Part shown: piece after piece, positions 28,454-36,151 of the stretch
Layout of the letters: each line of letters starts with the position of its first letter
Numbering within the stretch: the stretch's first letter is position 1
Source: Frateuria_A sp049727805
GTDB taxonomy: Bacteria; Pseudomonadota; Gammaproteobacteria; Xanthomonadales; Rhodanobacteraceae
DNA: 64,000 nucleotides
Assembly: GCF_049727805.1 (NCBI RefSeq)
Contig: NZ_JBCNYA010000009.1
Location: forward strand, 70,171 to 134,170
Direction: 5' to 3'
The notes under the pieces: model-generated
The model's input: only the letters and a program-made list of their open reading frames with translations
The model's database searches: none
What the model was told of the DNA's origin: nothing
Program-made: the position numbers and the translations under genes

Positions 28454-28482
28454 GCTCCCTCTCCCCGGAAGGGAGGGGAAGC
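28454..28482. repeat. REP-like repeat, single short copy
   Basis: GCTCCCTCTCCCCGG followed by an imperfect complementary arm. It is a degenerate member of the CTCCCTCTCCCC family, placed 7 bp downstream of the yqeY stop codon. Confidence 0.6.
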
Positions 28483-28488
28483 GCAACG

Positions 28489-28935
28489 TCAGCCGCCCAG
28501 GCGCGCCTTGATCCGCGCGGATACCTGCGCCATGTCGGCGCGCCCGGCGGCGTTCTGCTTGACCACGCCGACCACCTTGCCCATGTCGCGCTGCGAGCTG
28601 GCACCGGTCTGCGTGATGGCCGCGTCGATGAGTGCGTCGATCTCGGCCTCGGAAAGCTTGGCCGGCAGGTAGGCCTCGATCACCACCATTTCGGCGCGCT
28701 CGACGTCGGCCAGGTCGACCCGGCCGGCGGCGTCATACTGCACGATCGAATCGCGCCGCTGCTTGAGCATCTTTTCCAGCACGGCGAGGGTCTGCGCCTC
28801 GTCCAGCTCGATGCGCTCGTCCACCTCGCGCTGCTTGATCGCGGCGAGGATCAGCCGGATCACCGCCAGGCGGTCCTTCTCGCCGCCGCGCATGGCGGCC
28901 TTCATGTCGTCGGTGATGCGCTGCTTGAGGCTCAT
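28489..28935 (-). CDS. yqeY: GatB/YqeY domain protein
   Basis: 148 residues from the ATG at 28935. It has the all-helical YqeY domain related to the tail of the tRNA amidotransferase subunit GatB: RITDDMKAAMRGGEKDRLAVIRLILAAIKQ at the start, EAYLPAKLSEAEIDALI in the middle and DMGKVVGVVKQNAAGRADMAQVSARIK near the end. YqeY proteins are thought to touch tRNA, but the function is unproven. It follows rpsU in the same direction, with a hairpin between. Confidence 0.92.
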   Translation of the reverse strand: MSLKQRITDDMKAAMRGGEKDRLAVIRLILAAIKQREVDERIELDEAQTLAVLEKMLKQRRDSIVQYDAAGRVDLADVERAEMVVIEAYLPAKLSEAEIDALIDAAITQTGASSQRDMGKVVGVVKQNAAGRADMAQVSARIKARLGG

Positions 28936-28958
28936 GGGCTGTCTCCGGAAACGCGAAA

Positions 28959-28988
28959 GGCCGGTGTCGCCATGGGGCGACACCGGCC
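28959..28988 (-). terminator. 13-bp hairpin between rpsU and yqeY
   Basis: Perfect GGCCGGTGTCGCC/GGCGACACCGGCC stem with a four-base loop. On the minus strand it is followed by TTTCGCGTTT, a weak T-tract. It may terminate or partly attenuate the rpsU transcript before yqeY, or protect the short rpsU mRNA. Confidence 0.7.
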
Positions 28989-29036
28989 TCGGGATGTCAA
29001 ACCACCGTGCCGCGCGCTACGCAGCGGCGACGGGGA

Positions 29037-29252
29037 TCAATACATCCGGGTCTTGCGCGAGACGTCGCGCGAGAGGCGGCGCAGGTGGCGCTTCACCGCG
29101 GCGGCACGCTTGCGCTTGCGCTCCTGGGTCGGCTTCTCGTAGAACTCGCGCTTGCGGGTCTCGGCCAGGACGCCGGCCTTTTCGCAGGTACGCTTGAAGC
29201 GGCGCAGGGCAAGCTCGAACGGCTCGTTCTCGCGGACTTTGACGCTGGGCAT
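29037..29252 (-). CDS. rpsU: 30S ribosomal protein S21
   Basis: 71 residues, the standard S21 length, with MPSVKVRENEPFELALRRFKR at the start and a very basic C-terminus. S21 lies at the 3' end of 16S rRNA in the small subunit and helps base-pairing with mRNA. A good promoter is visible upstream, overlapping the start of the divergent tsaD gene. Confidence 0.98.
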   Translation of the reverse strand: MPSVKVRENEPFELALRRFKRTCEKAGVLAETRKREFYEKPTQERKRKRAAAVKRHLRRLSRDVSRKTRMY

Positions 29253-29317
29253 GAAAACTCCGAGTGGTAAACTGGCCCGCCAACCTGGCGCGCCTTAAGG
29301 AATAGGGCGAGCCGCGA

Positions 29318-29347
29318 AGTATAGCGTGCATACCAGCCAACTTTCAA
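29318..29347 (-). promoter_or_regulatory. Sigma70 promoter of rpsU
   Basis: On the minus strand TTGAAA (29347-29342) and TATACT (29323-29318) are separated by 18 bases. The predicted start is about 60 bases before the rpsU ATG. The -35 box lies within the first codons of tsaD, whose GTG is at 29326, so the two divergent genes share this DNA. Confidence 0.65.
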
Positions 29348-30387
29348 ACCTGCCCGGCAAGCCCGTCCTCGGCGTGGAAAGCTCCTGCGACGAGACCGGC
29401 GTCGCGATCCTGCGCTGGGTGCCCGAGGCGCCCGGCAGCGGCCTGGTGGCGCACGCCCTGTACAGCCAGGTCAAGCTGCACGCCGACTACGGCGGCGTGG
29501 TGCCGGAACTGGCCAGCCGCGACCACGTGCGCAAGCTGCTGCCGCTGGTGCGCGAGGCGCTGGCGCAGGCGGGCATGACTCCCAGCGACCTCGGCGGCGT
29601 GGCCTACACCGCCGGTCCCGGCCTGGTCGGCGCGCTGCTGGTCGGCGCGGCGGCGGCGCGGGCGCTGGCCTGGGCGCTGGGCGTGCCGGCGATCGGCGTG
29701 CACCACATGGAAGGCCACCTGCTGGCGCCGCTGCTGGAAGCCGACCCGCCCGAGCCGCCGTTCGTGGCGCTGCTGGTGTCCGGCGGACATTCCATGCTGG
29801 TCGAGGTGGCCGCGATCGGCTCCTACCGCATCCTGGGCGACACCCTGGACGACGCCGCCGGCGAGGCGTTCGACAAGACCGCCAAGCTGATGGGCCTGCC
29901 GTATCCCGGTGGCCCGGCGCTGGCCAAGCTGGCCGAGCAGGGCCGGCCCGGCGCGTTCCGCTTCTCCCGCCCGATGACCGACCGGCCGGGGCTGGATTTC
30001 AGTTTCTCGGGCCTGAAAACGCAGGTCCTGCTGGCCTGGCAGCAGTCCGACCAGTCCGAACAGACCCGCGCCGACGTCGCGCGCGGTTTCGAGGAAGCCA
30101 TCGTCGACACGCTGGTGATCAAGTGCCGCCGGGCGCTGGAGGCCACCGGCACGACGCGACTGGTGATCGCCGGCGGCGTCGGCGCCAACCGGCGCCTGCG
30201 CGAGACGTTGGCGGCGGCCGGCCAGCAGGATGGCTTTCGCACCTATTTCCCGCGGCTGCAGTTCTGCACCGACAACGGCGCGATGATTGCGCTGGCCGGG
30301 GCGATCCGGCTGGCCGCGGGACAGGGCCAGGACGAGGCGGTGCGGGTATCGCCGCGGTGGGATCTCGAAAGCCTGCAGCCGGTGTAG
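29326..30387 (+). CDS. tsaD: tRNA N6-adenosine threonylcarbamoyltransferase
   Basis: Transfers threonylcarbamoyl to A37 of ANN-decoding tRNAs, with TsaB, TsaE and TsaC. From the GTG at 29326 the protein has 353 residues with the ASKHA fold: VLGVESSCDETGVAIL near residue 14, the metal-binding HHMEGHLLAPL near 126, LLVSGGHSMLVEV near 148 and VIAGGVGANRRLRE near 280. It is usually divergent from rpsU, as here. Confidence 0.97.
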   Translation: MHTSQLSNLPGKPVLGVESSCDETGVAILRWVPEAPGSGLVAHALYSQVKLHADYGGVVPELASRDHVRKLLPLVREALAQAGMTPSDLGGVAYTAGPGLVGALLVGAAAARALAWALGVPAIGVHHMEGHLLAPLLEADPPEPPFVALLVSGGHSMLVEVAAIGSYRILGDTLDDAAGEAFDKTAKLMGLPYPGGPALAKLAEQGRPGAFRFSRPMTDRPGLDFSFSGLKTQVLLAWQQSDQSEQTRADVARGFEEAIVDTLVIKCRRALEATGTTRLVIAGGVGANRRLRETLAAAGQQDGFRTYFPRLQFCTDNGAMIALAGAIRLAAGQGQDEAVRVSPRWDLESLQPV

Positions 30388-30445
30388 GGGACGTCACCGG
30401 CCTGGCGGCGCCAGGCTGCGCCGCCACATGTCCTAGACTGACGCG

Positions 30446-30802
30446 ATGGACATCGTTTTCATCGAAGACCTGCGCATCGACGCGGTGATCGGCATCTACG
30501 ACTGGGAGCGGCGCGTGCGGCAGACGCTCGCCTTCGACATCGAGATGGCGTTCGACAATACCGTGCCGGCGGCCAGCGACGACATCGCGCTCACGCTCAA
30601 CTACAAGGATATTTCCAAGCGGCTGATCGAGTACGTCGGCAGCTCCAGCTTCGGCCTGGTCGAGACGCTGGCCGAGCGCTGCGCGGCGATCATCCGCGAG
30701 GAGTTCGGCGTGGCCTGGGTGCGCCTGAAACTGTCCAAGCCCGGCGCCGTGCGCGGCGCGCGTGCGGTGGGCGTGCGCATCGAGCGCGGCACCCGGCCGT
30801 GA
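30446..30802 (+). CDS. folB: Dihydroneopterin aldolase
   Basis: Splits dihydroneopterin to 6-hydroxymethyl-dihydropterin and glycolaldehyde in folate synthesis. 118 residues with DLRIDAVIGIYDWERRVRQTL (carrying the substrate-binding Glu) at the start and the catalytic Lys in KLSKPGAVRGARAVGV near residue 97. The stop overlaps the folK start by 4 bp. Confidence 0.95.
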   Translation: MDIVFIEDLRIDAVIGIYDWERRVRQTLAFDIEMAFDNTVPAASDDIALTLNYKDISKRLIEYVGSSSFGLVETLAERCAAIIREEFGVAWVRLKLSKPGAVRGARAVGVRIERGTRP

Positions 30803-31281
30803 CCCGCGCCTACCTCAGCCTGGGTTCCAACCTCGAACCACGGCGGCACCTGCGCGCGGCGCTGGATGAATTGCGCGCGCGCTTCGGCGCGATCGAGGTG
30901 TCGCCGGCGTACCGCAGCCGCGCCGTCGGCTTCGACGGCGCCGACTTCGTCAACCTGGCGGTGGCGCTGGACACCGAATTGGAACCCGAAGCGCTGAACG
31001 ACTGGCTGCACGCGCTGGAGGATCGCCACGGCCGGCGCCGCGACGTGCCGCGCTATGCGGACCGCACGTTGGACGTCGACATCGTGCTGTACGACCAGCG
31101 CGTCATCGACGGTCCCGGCCACCTGCAGATCCCGCGCACCGAGCTGAAGCACGCCTTCGTGCTCAGGCCGCTGGCCGACATCGCGCCGCAGCTGCGCCAC
31201 CCGCTGAGCGGACACAGCATGGCCGAACTGTGGGCGGCCTTTCCGCAGCAAAGCGAACCGCTGGAACCGATGTCCCTGTAG
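30799..31281 (+). CDS. folK: Hydroxymethyldihydropterin pyrophosphokinase
   Basis: Adds pyrophosphate from ATP to 6-hydroxymethyl-dihydropterin, the next folate step after FolB. 160 residues from a GTG at 30799. It starts AYLSLGSNLEPRRHLRAAL and has the signature EDRHGRRRDVPRYADRTLDVDIVLYD near residue 73, with the two Mg2+-binding Asp residues. The 4-bp overlap with folB shows a coupled pair. Confidence 0.96.
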   Translation: MTRAYLSLGSNLEPRRHLRAALDELRARFGAIEVSPAYRSRAVGFDGADFVNLAVALDTELEPEALNDWLHALEDRHGRRRDVPRYADRTLDVDIVLYDQRVIDGPGHLQIPRTELKHAFVLRPLADIAPQLRHPLSGHSMAELWAAFPQQSEPLEPMSL

Positions 31282-31364
31282 AAAATCGCCGTTGCAGGCG
31301 CCACTGTCGGCCCGCTCGGCCGGGTGCTAGAAAGGCGCCTGGCATTCACGGAAGGGGGACAGGC

Positions 31365-32219
31365 ATGGCCGGCAAGTTTGCACGCAGTTGGGGGTTGATG
31401 AAGGCGAGCGCCGCGGTGCTGCGCTCGGACAAGGCGCTGCTCGCCTTTCCGTTGCTGTCGGGATTGTGCTCGCTGGTGGTGGCGGCGAGTTTCCTGCTGC
31501 CGGTGGCGCTGGCGGTGATCGCCAGCGATGGTCAGGCGCTCGACCACGACCGCTGGTCGCCAGCTACCTGGCTGCTGATGTTCGCCTTCTACCTGGTGCA
31601 GTACTTCGTCATCGTGTTCTTCAACACTGCGCTGGCCGGCTGCGCGCTGCGCCACCTGCGCGGCGAGCCGACCAGCCTGTCCGATGGCCTGGCGCTGGCG
31701 CGCTCGCGCTGGGCGAGCATCCTCGGCTACGCGCTGATCGCCGCCACCGTGGGCCTGGTCCTGCGCGCGTTGCAGGAACGGCTGGGACTCATCGGGCGGC
31801 TGGTCGTCGGCCTGCTCGGCTTAGCATGGACCGTGGCGACCTTCCTGGTGGTGCCGGTGCTGGCCAGCCAGGACGTGGGGCCGGTGGATGCGGTCAAGCG
31901 CAGCGTGGAGCTGCTCAAGCGCACCTGGGGCGAGAACCTGATCGGCAACGTGGGACTGGGCGCGGCGTTCGGGCTGATGACCTTCCTCGCCATGCTGCTC
32001 GGTGCGCTGTTGATCGGTGGCGCCGTCGCGCTGCACTCGCTGCCGGCGATGGTGACCGCGGTGGTCGTGGTGGTGGTCGCGCTGGTGCTGCTGAGCCTGG
32101 TGCAGGCATCGCTGCAGGGCATCTACGCCGCTGCGCTGTACCGCTATGCCGAGGATGGCGAAGTCGGCGCCGGCTTCGAGCCGGCGTTGCTGCAGGGCGC
32201 GTTCCGCGCGAAGAAGTAG
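31365..32219 (+). CDS. Multi-pass membrane protein (DUF6159-like)
   Basis: 284 residues from the ATG at 31365, preceded by GAAGGGGG. It opens with SWGLMKASAAVLRSDKALLAFPLLSG and has about six membrane helices; TATFLVVPVLASQDVGPVDAVKRSVELLKRTWGENL-type sequence in the middle is typical of a conserved family of unknown function. The last part is a Val/Leu-rich helix and a short soluble tail. It follows folK after 83 bp and may be a separate unit. No function can be assigned. Confidence 0.75.
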   Translation: MAGKFARSWGLMKASAAVLRSDKALLAFPLLSGLCSLVVAASFLLPVALAVIASDGQALDHDRWSPATWLLMFAFYLVQYFVIVFFNTALAGCALRHLRGEPTSLSDGLALARSRWASILGYALIAATVGLVLRALQERLGLIGRLVVGLLGLAWTVATFLVVPVLASQDVGPVDAVKRSVELLKRTWGENLIGNVGLGAAFGLMTFLAMLLGALLIGGAVALHSLPAMVTAVVVVVVALVLLSLVQASLQGIYAAALYRYAEDGEVGAGFEPALLQGAFRAKK

Positions 32220-32222
32220 CCG

Positions 32223-32966
32223 CTATACGGCGAGCGTGCGCCCGCCGTCGACGCGGATGATCTGTCCGGTCACGAAGGGCGCATCGCGCAGCAGCCAGAG
32301 CACGGCGGAGGCGACGTCTTCCGGCGTGCCGGCGCGCTGCAGCGGGGTGCGCGCCAGCAGCGCCTCGCGATCGGCGTAGTCCTTGCCCTCGGCCGGCCAC
32401 ATCACCGCGCCGGGGGCGACGCCGTTGATGCGCACCTCGGGTGCCAGGTCCTGCGCCAGTGTGCGCGTCATCGCGGCCAGCGCAGCCTTGGCCATCACGT
32501 AGATCGGATGCTCCGGCAGCGCGCGCTCGGCGTAGATGTCGACCAGGTTGACCACCGCGCCGCGCGATTCGCGCAGCGCCGGACAGGCGGCCTGGACCAG
32601 GAAGAACGGCGCCTGCGCGTTGGAGGCGAACAGCTCGTTCCACTGGGCCGGCGTGGCGCTGCCGATCGGCGTGGGATGGAACGCCGAGGCATTGTTGACC
32701 AGCGCGTCGAGCCGGCCGAAGCGTACCGTCACCTGTTCCACCAGTGCGGGTAGCTGAGCCAGATCGGCCAGGTCGGCCTGCACGCCCAGCGTGCTGCCGG
32801 GGCGCACGCGCTCCAGTTCCGCGATCAGCGCATCGGCGTCGCCGGCGGAGTGGCGGTAGTGCAGCGCCAGGTCGTAGCCGGCCGCGTGCAGGGTGCGCGC
32901 GATGGTGGCGCCGACGCGGCGTGCGGCGCCGGTGACCAGTGCGACGGGTGGATGTCCGGTGTCCAT
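32223..32966 (-). CDS. Pteridine reductase (FolM/PTR1-like SDR)
   Basis: 247-residue short-chain dehydrogenase from the ATG at 32966. TGAARRVG at residues 12-19 and HYRHSAGDA at 37 match the pteridine reductase subgroup, where the Arg/Ser after HY bind the NADPH phosphate. Catalytic residues are Asp143, Tyr156 and Lys160; the 13-residue Asp-Tyr spacing equals that of PTR1 (Asp181/Tyr194). It likely reduces dihydrobiopterin-like or dihydrofolate substrates. It sits close to folB and folK, on the opposite strand, which supports a pterin role. Confidence 0.85.
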   Translation of the reverse strand: MDTGHPPVALVTGAARRVGATIARTLHAAGYDLALHYRHSAGDADALIAELERVRPGSTLGVQADLADLAQLPALVEQVTVRFGRLDALVNNASAFHPTPIGSATPAQWNELFASNAQAPFFLVQAACPALRESRGAVVNLVDIYAERALPEHPIYVMAKAALAAMTRTLAQDLAPEVRINGVAPGAVMWPAEGKDYADREALLARTPLQRAGTPEDVASAVLWLLRDAPFVTGQIIRVDGGRTLAV

Positions 32967-32997
32967 GCGGCGAGCTTGCCGCAAAGCGGGCAGGGCG

Positions 32998-33708
32998 TCA
33001 CTGCCCGGGCCGCGCGTCGTCCGGTTCGATCGTGTCACCCTGGATCACGTCGTCATGGATCACATCGTTCCGGATCGGGTCGTCCGCCGCGTCGATCGGT
33101 TCGGTGCGGATCAGGCTGCCGCTGCCGAACAGCTCCATCGCGGTGCGCGCCACGCTGCGCGTGTCGTACCACGCGTAGGCGCCCACGCCGGCGGCGCCGA
33201 TCACCGGCAGCCAGCGCGAGATGCCGGCGCCGACCGCACGCTGCGACAGGCTCACGCCGATCCGCTTGGCCACCCGTTCGGCCAGCGTGGCCGAGAGCTG
33301 GCGGAACAGCAGCCGGTCGCCCATCCGCACCACCAGGTCGCGGAACGCCTGCGCCGCGGTGTGACGGAACAGGCACCAGAGCATCTGCTCGCGGCCCAGG
33401 CTGGCGTGCTGGCCGTAGGCCGCCGCGATGTCGCTGACCATCTGCGCCTGGATGCGCCAGATCGCCACCAGCTCGGGCAGCACGGTCAGCCAGCCCAGCG
33501 GCCCGGGCGGCAGCGCCAGCGAGCCGGCGGTGAGCGCCGCCTTGCGCGAGGCCTGGCGGGCCAGTTCCCAGGCCTTTGCTTCCGGGTGGAGGCCGCGATG
33601 GACCTGGCTGCCGGGAATCTGGCTGGCGAAATCGAGGATCGCCGTGGCGATGCGGCCGTGGTCGGCGGTGGCGGGCACGGCGGGGATCTGGATCGGCGGC
33701 TCGGCCAT
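32998..33708 (-). CDS. EcsC family protein
   Basis: 236 residues from the ATG at 33708. The central part (LPPGPLGWLTVLPELVAIWRIQAQMVSDIAAAYGQ) and the later ISRWLPVIGAAGVGAYAWYDTRSVARTA, with weak membrane-like segments, match the EcsC family named after a protein of the Bacillus ecs operon. The function is unknown. The C-terminal tail is acidic (DDPIRNDVIHDDVIQGD). It lies 31 bp upstream of the pteridine reductase on the same strand and is divergent from the TonB receptor with the Zur-like site. Confidence 0.78.
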   Translation of the reverse strand: MAEPPIQIPAVPATADHGRIATAILDFASQIPGSQVHRGLHPEAKAWELARQASRKAALTAGSLALPPGPLGWLTVLPELVAIWRIQAQMVSDIAAAYGQHASLGREQMLWCLFRHTAAQAFRDLVVRMGDRLLFRQLSATLAERVAKRIGVSLSQRAVGAGISRWLPVIGAAGVGAYAWYDTRSVARTAMELFGSGSLIRTEPIDAADDPIRNDVIHDDVIQGDTIEPDDARPGQ

Positions 33709-33788
33709 GGTGTGTCCTTCCAAGCGGAGGGCGCCAGTGTGGCCGGGCGTACGTGAATGGGTCGGAAGGCCATGCGCGGGCATGACTT

Positions 33789-33817
33789 TTGGCGCAGGTG
33801 ATACGTAACGTTATAAT
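33789..33817 (+). promoter_or_regulatory. Sigma70 promoter of the zinc-type TonB receptor
   Basis: TTGGCG at 33789-33794 and a perfect TATAAT at 33812-33817, 17 bases apart. The -10 box lies inside the palindrome at 33807-33825, so a bound repressor would block polymerase. The ATG is 40 bases downstream. Confidence 0.75.
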
Positions 33818-33825
33818 ATAACGTT
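33807..33825. promoter_or_regulatory. Zur-like operator
   Basis: A perfect 19-bp palindrome, AACGTTATA-A-TATAACGTT. Its core GTTATAATATAAC equals the GTTATAnTATAAC core of the E. coli Zur (zinc uptake repressor) box. It overlaps the -10 element of the receptor promoter. Binding by Zur is inferred from this match. Confidence 0.75.
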
Positions 33826-33856
33826 CCTGCCGCTACTCCTTTCCGCCCACGGAGCC

Positions 33857-35977
33857 ATGATGACCCGCACCCTGCTCGCCGCCAGCCTTGCCCTGGCACT
33901 CGCCGCCCCGGCCTTCGCCGCCGACGACACGGCGGCGCCCGTCGCCCCGCAGCAGGTCCGCCAGCTGGACACGGTCGACGTCAGCGCCGCGCTGGACCGC
34001 TCGCGCAACGCGCTGTCGCCCGATACCGGCTCCAGCCAGTACGTGATCGACGAGAAGGCGATCCGGCAATTGCCGCTGGGCGAGTCCACGCCGCTCAACC
34101 AGGTCGTGCTGCAGGCGCCCGGCGTGGTGCAGGATTCCTACGGCGGCCTGCACGTGCGCGGCGACCACGCCAACCTGCAGTACCGCATCAACGGCGTGAT
34201 CATCCCCGAATCGATCGCCGGCTTCGGTCAGGCGCTGGATGCGCGCACCGTGCAGAACGTGAAGCTGCTCGACGGCGCGCTGCCGGCGCAATACGGCCTG
34301 CGCACCGCCGCCGTGGTGGACATCACCACCAAGAGCGGCCACCAGCTCGGCGACGGCGGCAGCGTCGGCATCACCGGCGGCTCGTTCGGCATGCTCAATC
34401 CGAACGCCTCGCTGTGGGGCAGCAACGACCGCTGGAGCTACTTCTTCACCGCGAACTACCTGGAAAGCGACGTGGGTGTGGAAAACCCCACCGCCAGCCG
34501 CAAGCCGATCCATGACCACACCAACCAGGTGAAGGGCTTCGGCGACATCTCCTACCTGATCGATGACGACACGCGCCTGAGCCTGCTGTTCGGGGTCAGC
34601 AACAACCGCTTCGAGATCCCGAACAATCCGGGACAGTCGCCGCAGTTCGGTTATCTGGACACCGTGGACTTCGACTCCGCCCTGCTCGACGAGCGCCAGC
34701 GCGAGAACACCCGCTTCGGCGTGCTTTCGCTGCAGGGCAAGCTCGGCGCGACCGACTACCAGGTCGCGCTCGGCCAGCGCTATTCGAGCCTCGCGTTCAG
34801 CCCTGACCTGGTCGGCGACCTGATGTTCAACGGCGTCGCCTCGACCATCGACCGCAGCAACCGCGCCAGCACCCTGCAGGCCGACTTCGCCACGCCGCTG
34901 GGCGCCAGCCACACGCTGCGCTACGGCATCTACGGCAGCTTCGAGCGCGCGCCGAGCCGCAACGACGCCTACGTGTTCCCGACCGACGCCGACGGCAACC
35001 AGGCGAGCACCACGCCGATCCTCGTCGCGGACGGCAACCGCCTGACCGCCAGGACGTGGTCGGCGTATCTGCAGGACGAGTGGAGCATCGGCGACAGGTT
35101 GACGGTGAACTACGGCCTGCGCGGCGACCGCTACCAGGCATTCCGCACCGAGAGCCAGCTCAGCCCGCGCCTGGGCCTGGTGTACCAGGCGACCGACAGC
35201 ACGGTGCTGCACGCCGGCTACTCCCGCTACTTCACGCCGCCGGCGACCGAGGCGATCACCACGACGAATATTGCGCGGTTCGAGGGCACGACCAACGCCC
35301 TGCCGGACAACGGCGACAACACGCCGCTGAGCGAGCGCAGCGACTACTTCGACGTCGGCGTGCAGCAGCAGTTCGGAGCGCTCACGCTGGGCCTGGACAC
35401 CTACTACCGCAAGGTGCAGCGCCTGCAGGACGAAGGCCAGTTCGGCGCCGCGCTGGTGTACTCCACCTTCAACTACGCCAAGGGGCGGATCAAGGGCGCG
35501 GAGTTCACCGCCAACTACGACAGCGGCCCGTTCAGCGCCTACTTCAACCTGGCGGCCAGTCGGGCGATCGGCAGCCGGGTCATCACCAGCCAGTACAACT
35601 TCGACCCGGACGATCTCGCCTACGTCGCCGACCACTACATCTTCCTCGACCACGACCAGGCGTATTCGTCCTCCGGCGGCGTCAGCTACGCGCTCTCGGA
35701 CAAGACCCGCGTGGGCGCCAACTACCTGTTCGGCAGCGGCCTGCGCAAGGACGGCGAGGTGCCCAACGGCGCCTCGCTCCCGGCGTACTTCCAGCTCAAC
35801 CTGAGCCTCGCGCACGACTTCAGCCTCGACCGCTTCGGCGACCTGCACACGCAGCTCGCGGTGATCAACGCGCTCGACCGCAGCTACGAGCTGCGCGACG
35901 GCAGCGGCATCGGCGTGGGCGCGCCGCAGTTCGGGCCGCGCCGCGGGGTGTACCTGAGCCTGCAGAAGGATTTCTGA
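33857..35977 (+). CDS. TonB-dependent receptor, probable zinc uptake (ZnuD-like)
   Basis: 706-residue outer-membrane receptor with a signal peptide (AFA cleavage near 22), a plug domain (LPLGESTPLNQVVLQAPGVVQDSYGGLHVRGDHANLQYRINGV-type sequence, residues ~70-170) and a 22-strand barrel ending in LSLQKDF. The TonB box region is near LDTVDVSA. Histidine and Asp clusters (KPIHDHTNQ, VADHYIFLDHDQ) in loops could bind metal. The promoter carries a Zur-type palindrome, which points to Zn2+ or a zinc chelate as the substrate. Start ATGs exist at 33857 and 33860; the first is used. Confidence 0.88.
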   Translation: MMTRTLLAASLALALAAPAFAADDTAAPVAPQQVRQLDTVDVSAALDRSRNALSPDTGSSQYVIDEKAIRQLPLGESTPLNQVVLQAPGVVQDSYGGLHVRGDHANLQYRINGVIIPESIAGFGQALDARTVQNVKLLDGALPAQYGLRTAAVVDITTKSGHQLGDGGSVGITGGSFGMLNPNASLWGSNDRWSYFFTANYLESDVGVENPTASRKPIHDHTNQVKGFGDISYLIDDDTRLSLLFGVSNNRFEIPNNPGQSPQFGYLDTVDFDSALLDERQRENTRFGVLSLQGKLGATDYQVALGQRYSSLAFSPDLVGDLMFNGVASTIDRSNRASTLQADFATPLGASHTLRYGIYGSFERAPSRNDAYVFPTDADGNQASTTPILVADGNRLTARTWSAYLQDEWSIGDRLTVNYGLRGDRYQAFRTESQLSPRLGLVYQATDSTVLHAGYSRYFTPPATEAITTTNIARFEGTTNALPDNGDNTPLSERSDYFDVGVQQQFGALTLGLDTYYRKVQRLQDEGQFGAALVYSTFNYAKGRIKGAEFTANYDSGPFSAYFNLAASRAIGSRVITSQYNFDPDDLAYVADHYIFLDHDQAYSSSGGVSYALSDKTRVGANYLFGSGLRKDGEVPNGASLPAYFQLNLSLAHDFSLDRFGDLHTQLAVINALDRSYELRDGSGIGVGAPQFGPRRGVYLSLQKDF

Positions 35978-35998
35978 TCACCACACAGCACCGCTGTT

Positions 35999-36050
35999 GC
36001 TCCCTCTCCCCTCCGGGGAGAGGGTTGGGGTGAGGGGCCGGGGCTCGCCT
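35999..36050. repeat. REP-like repeat, single copy after the zinc-type receptor gene
   Basis: GCTCCCTCTCCCC-TCC-GGGGAGAGGG hairpin followed by the TGGGGTGAGGGGCCGGGGCTCGC extension in shorter form. It starts 21 bp after the receptor stop and may also terminate its transcript. The CCGGGGCTCGC end is the complement of the motif found in the paired copies elsewhere. Confidence 0.8.
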
Positions 36051-36151
36051 CAGGCTGATGCTTTGGTCGCGCAGCATCGCTTCAATGTCGCCGCACAAAG
36101 CCCCCACACCGCATCGGCTACCCTGTGCACCTTTTGCACACCCCCGAAGCC

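Noticed and set aside
30401..30420. GCCTGGCG/CGCCAGGC palindrome after tsaD as a terminator
   Set aside because: No T-run follows and the loop would be too small; a chance GC palindrome is as likely.
33833..35848. Antisense frame of ~670 codons opposite the zinc-type receptor
   Set aside because: Shadow of the receptor gene; the product is repetitive Val/Arg/Gln/Ala with no family resemblance.
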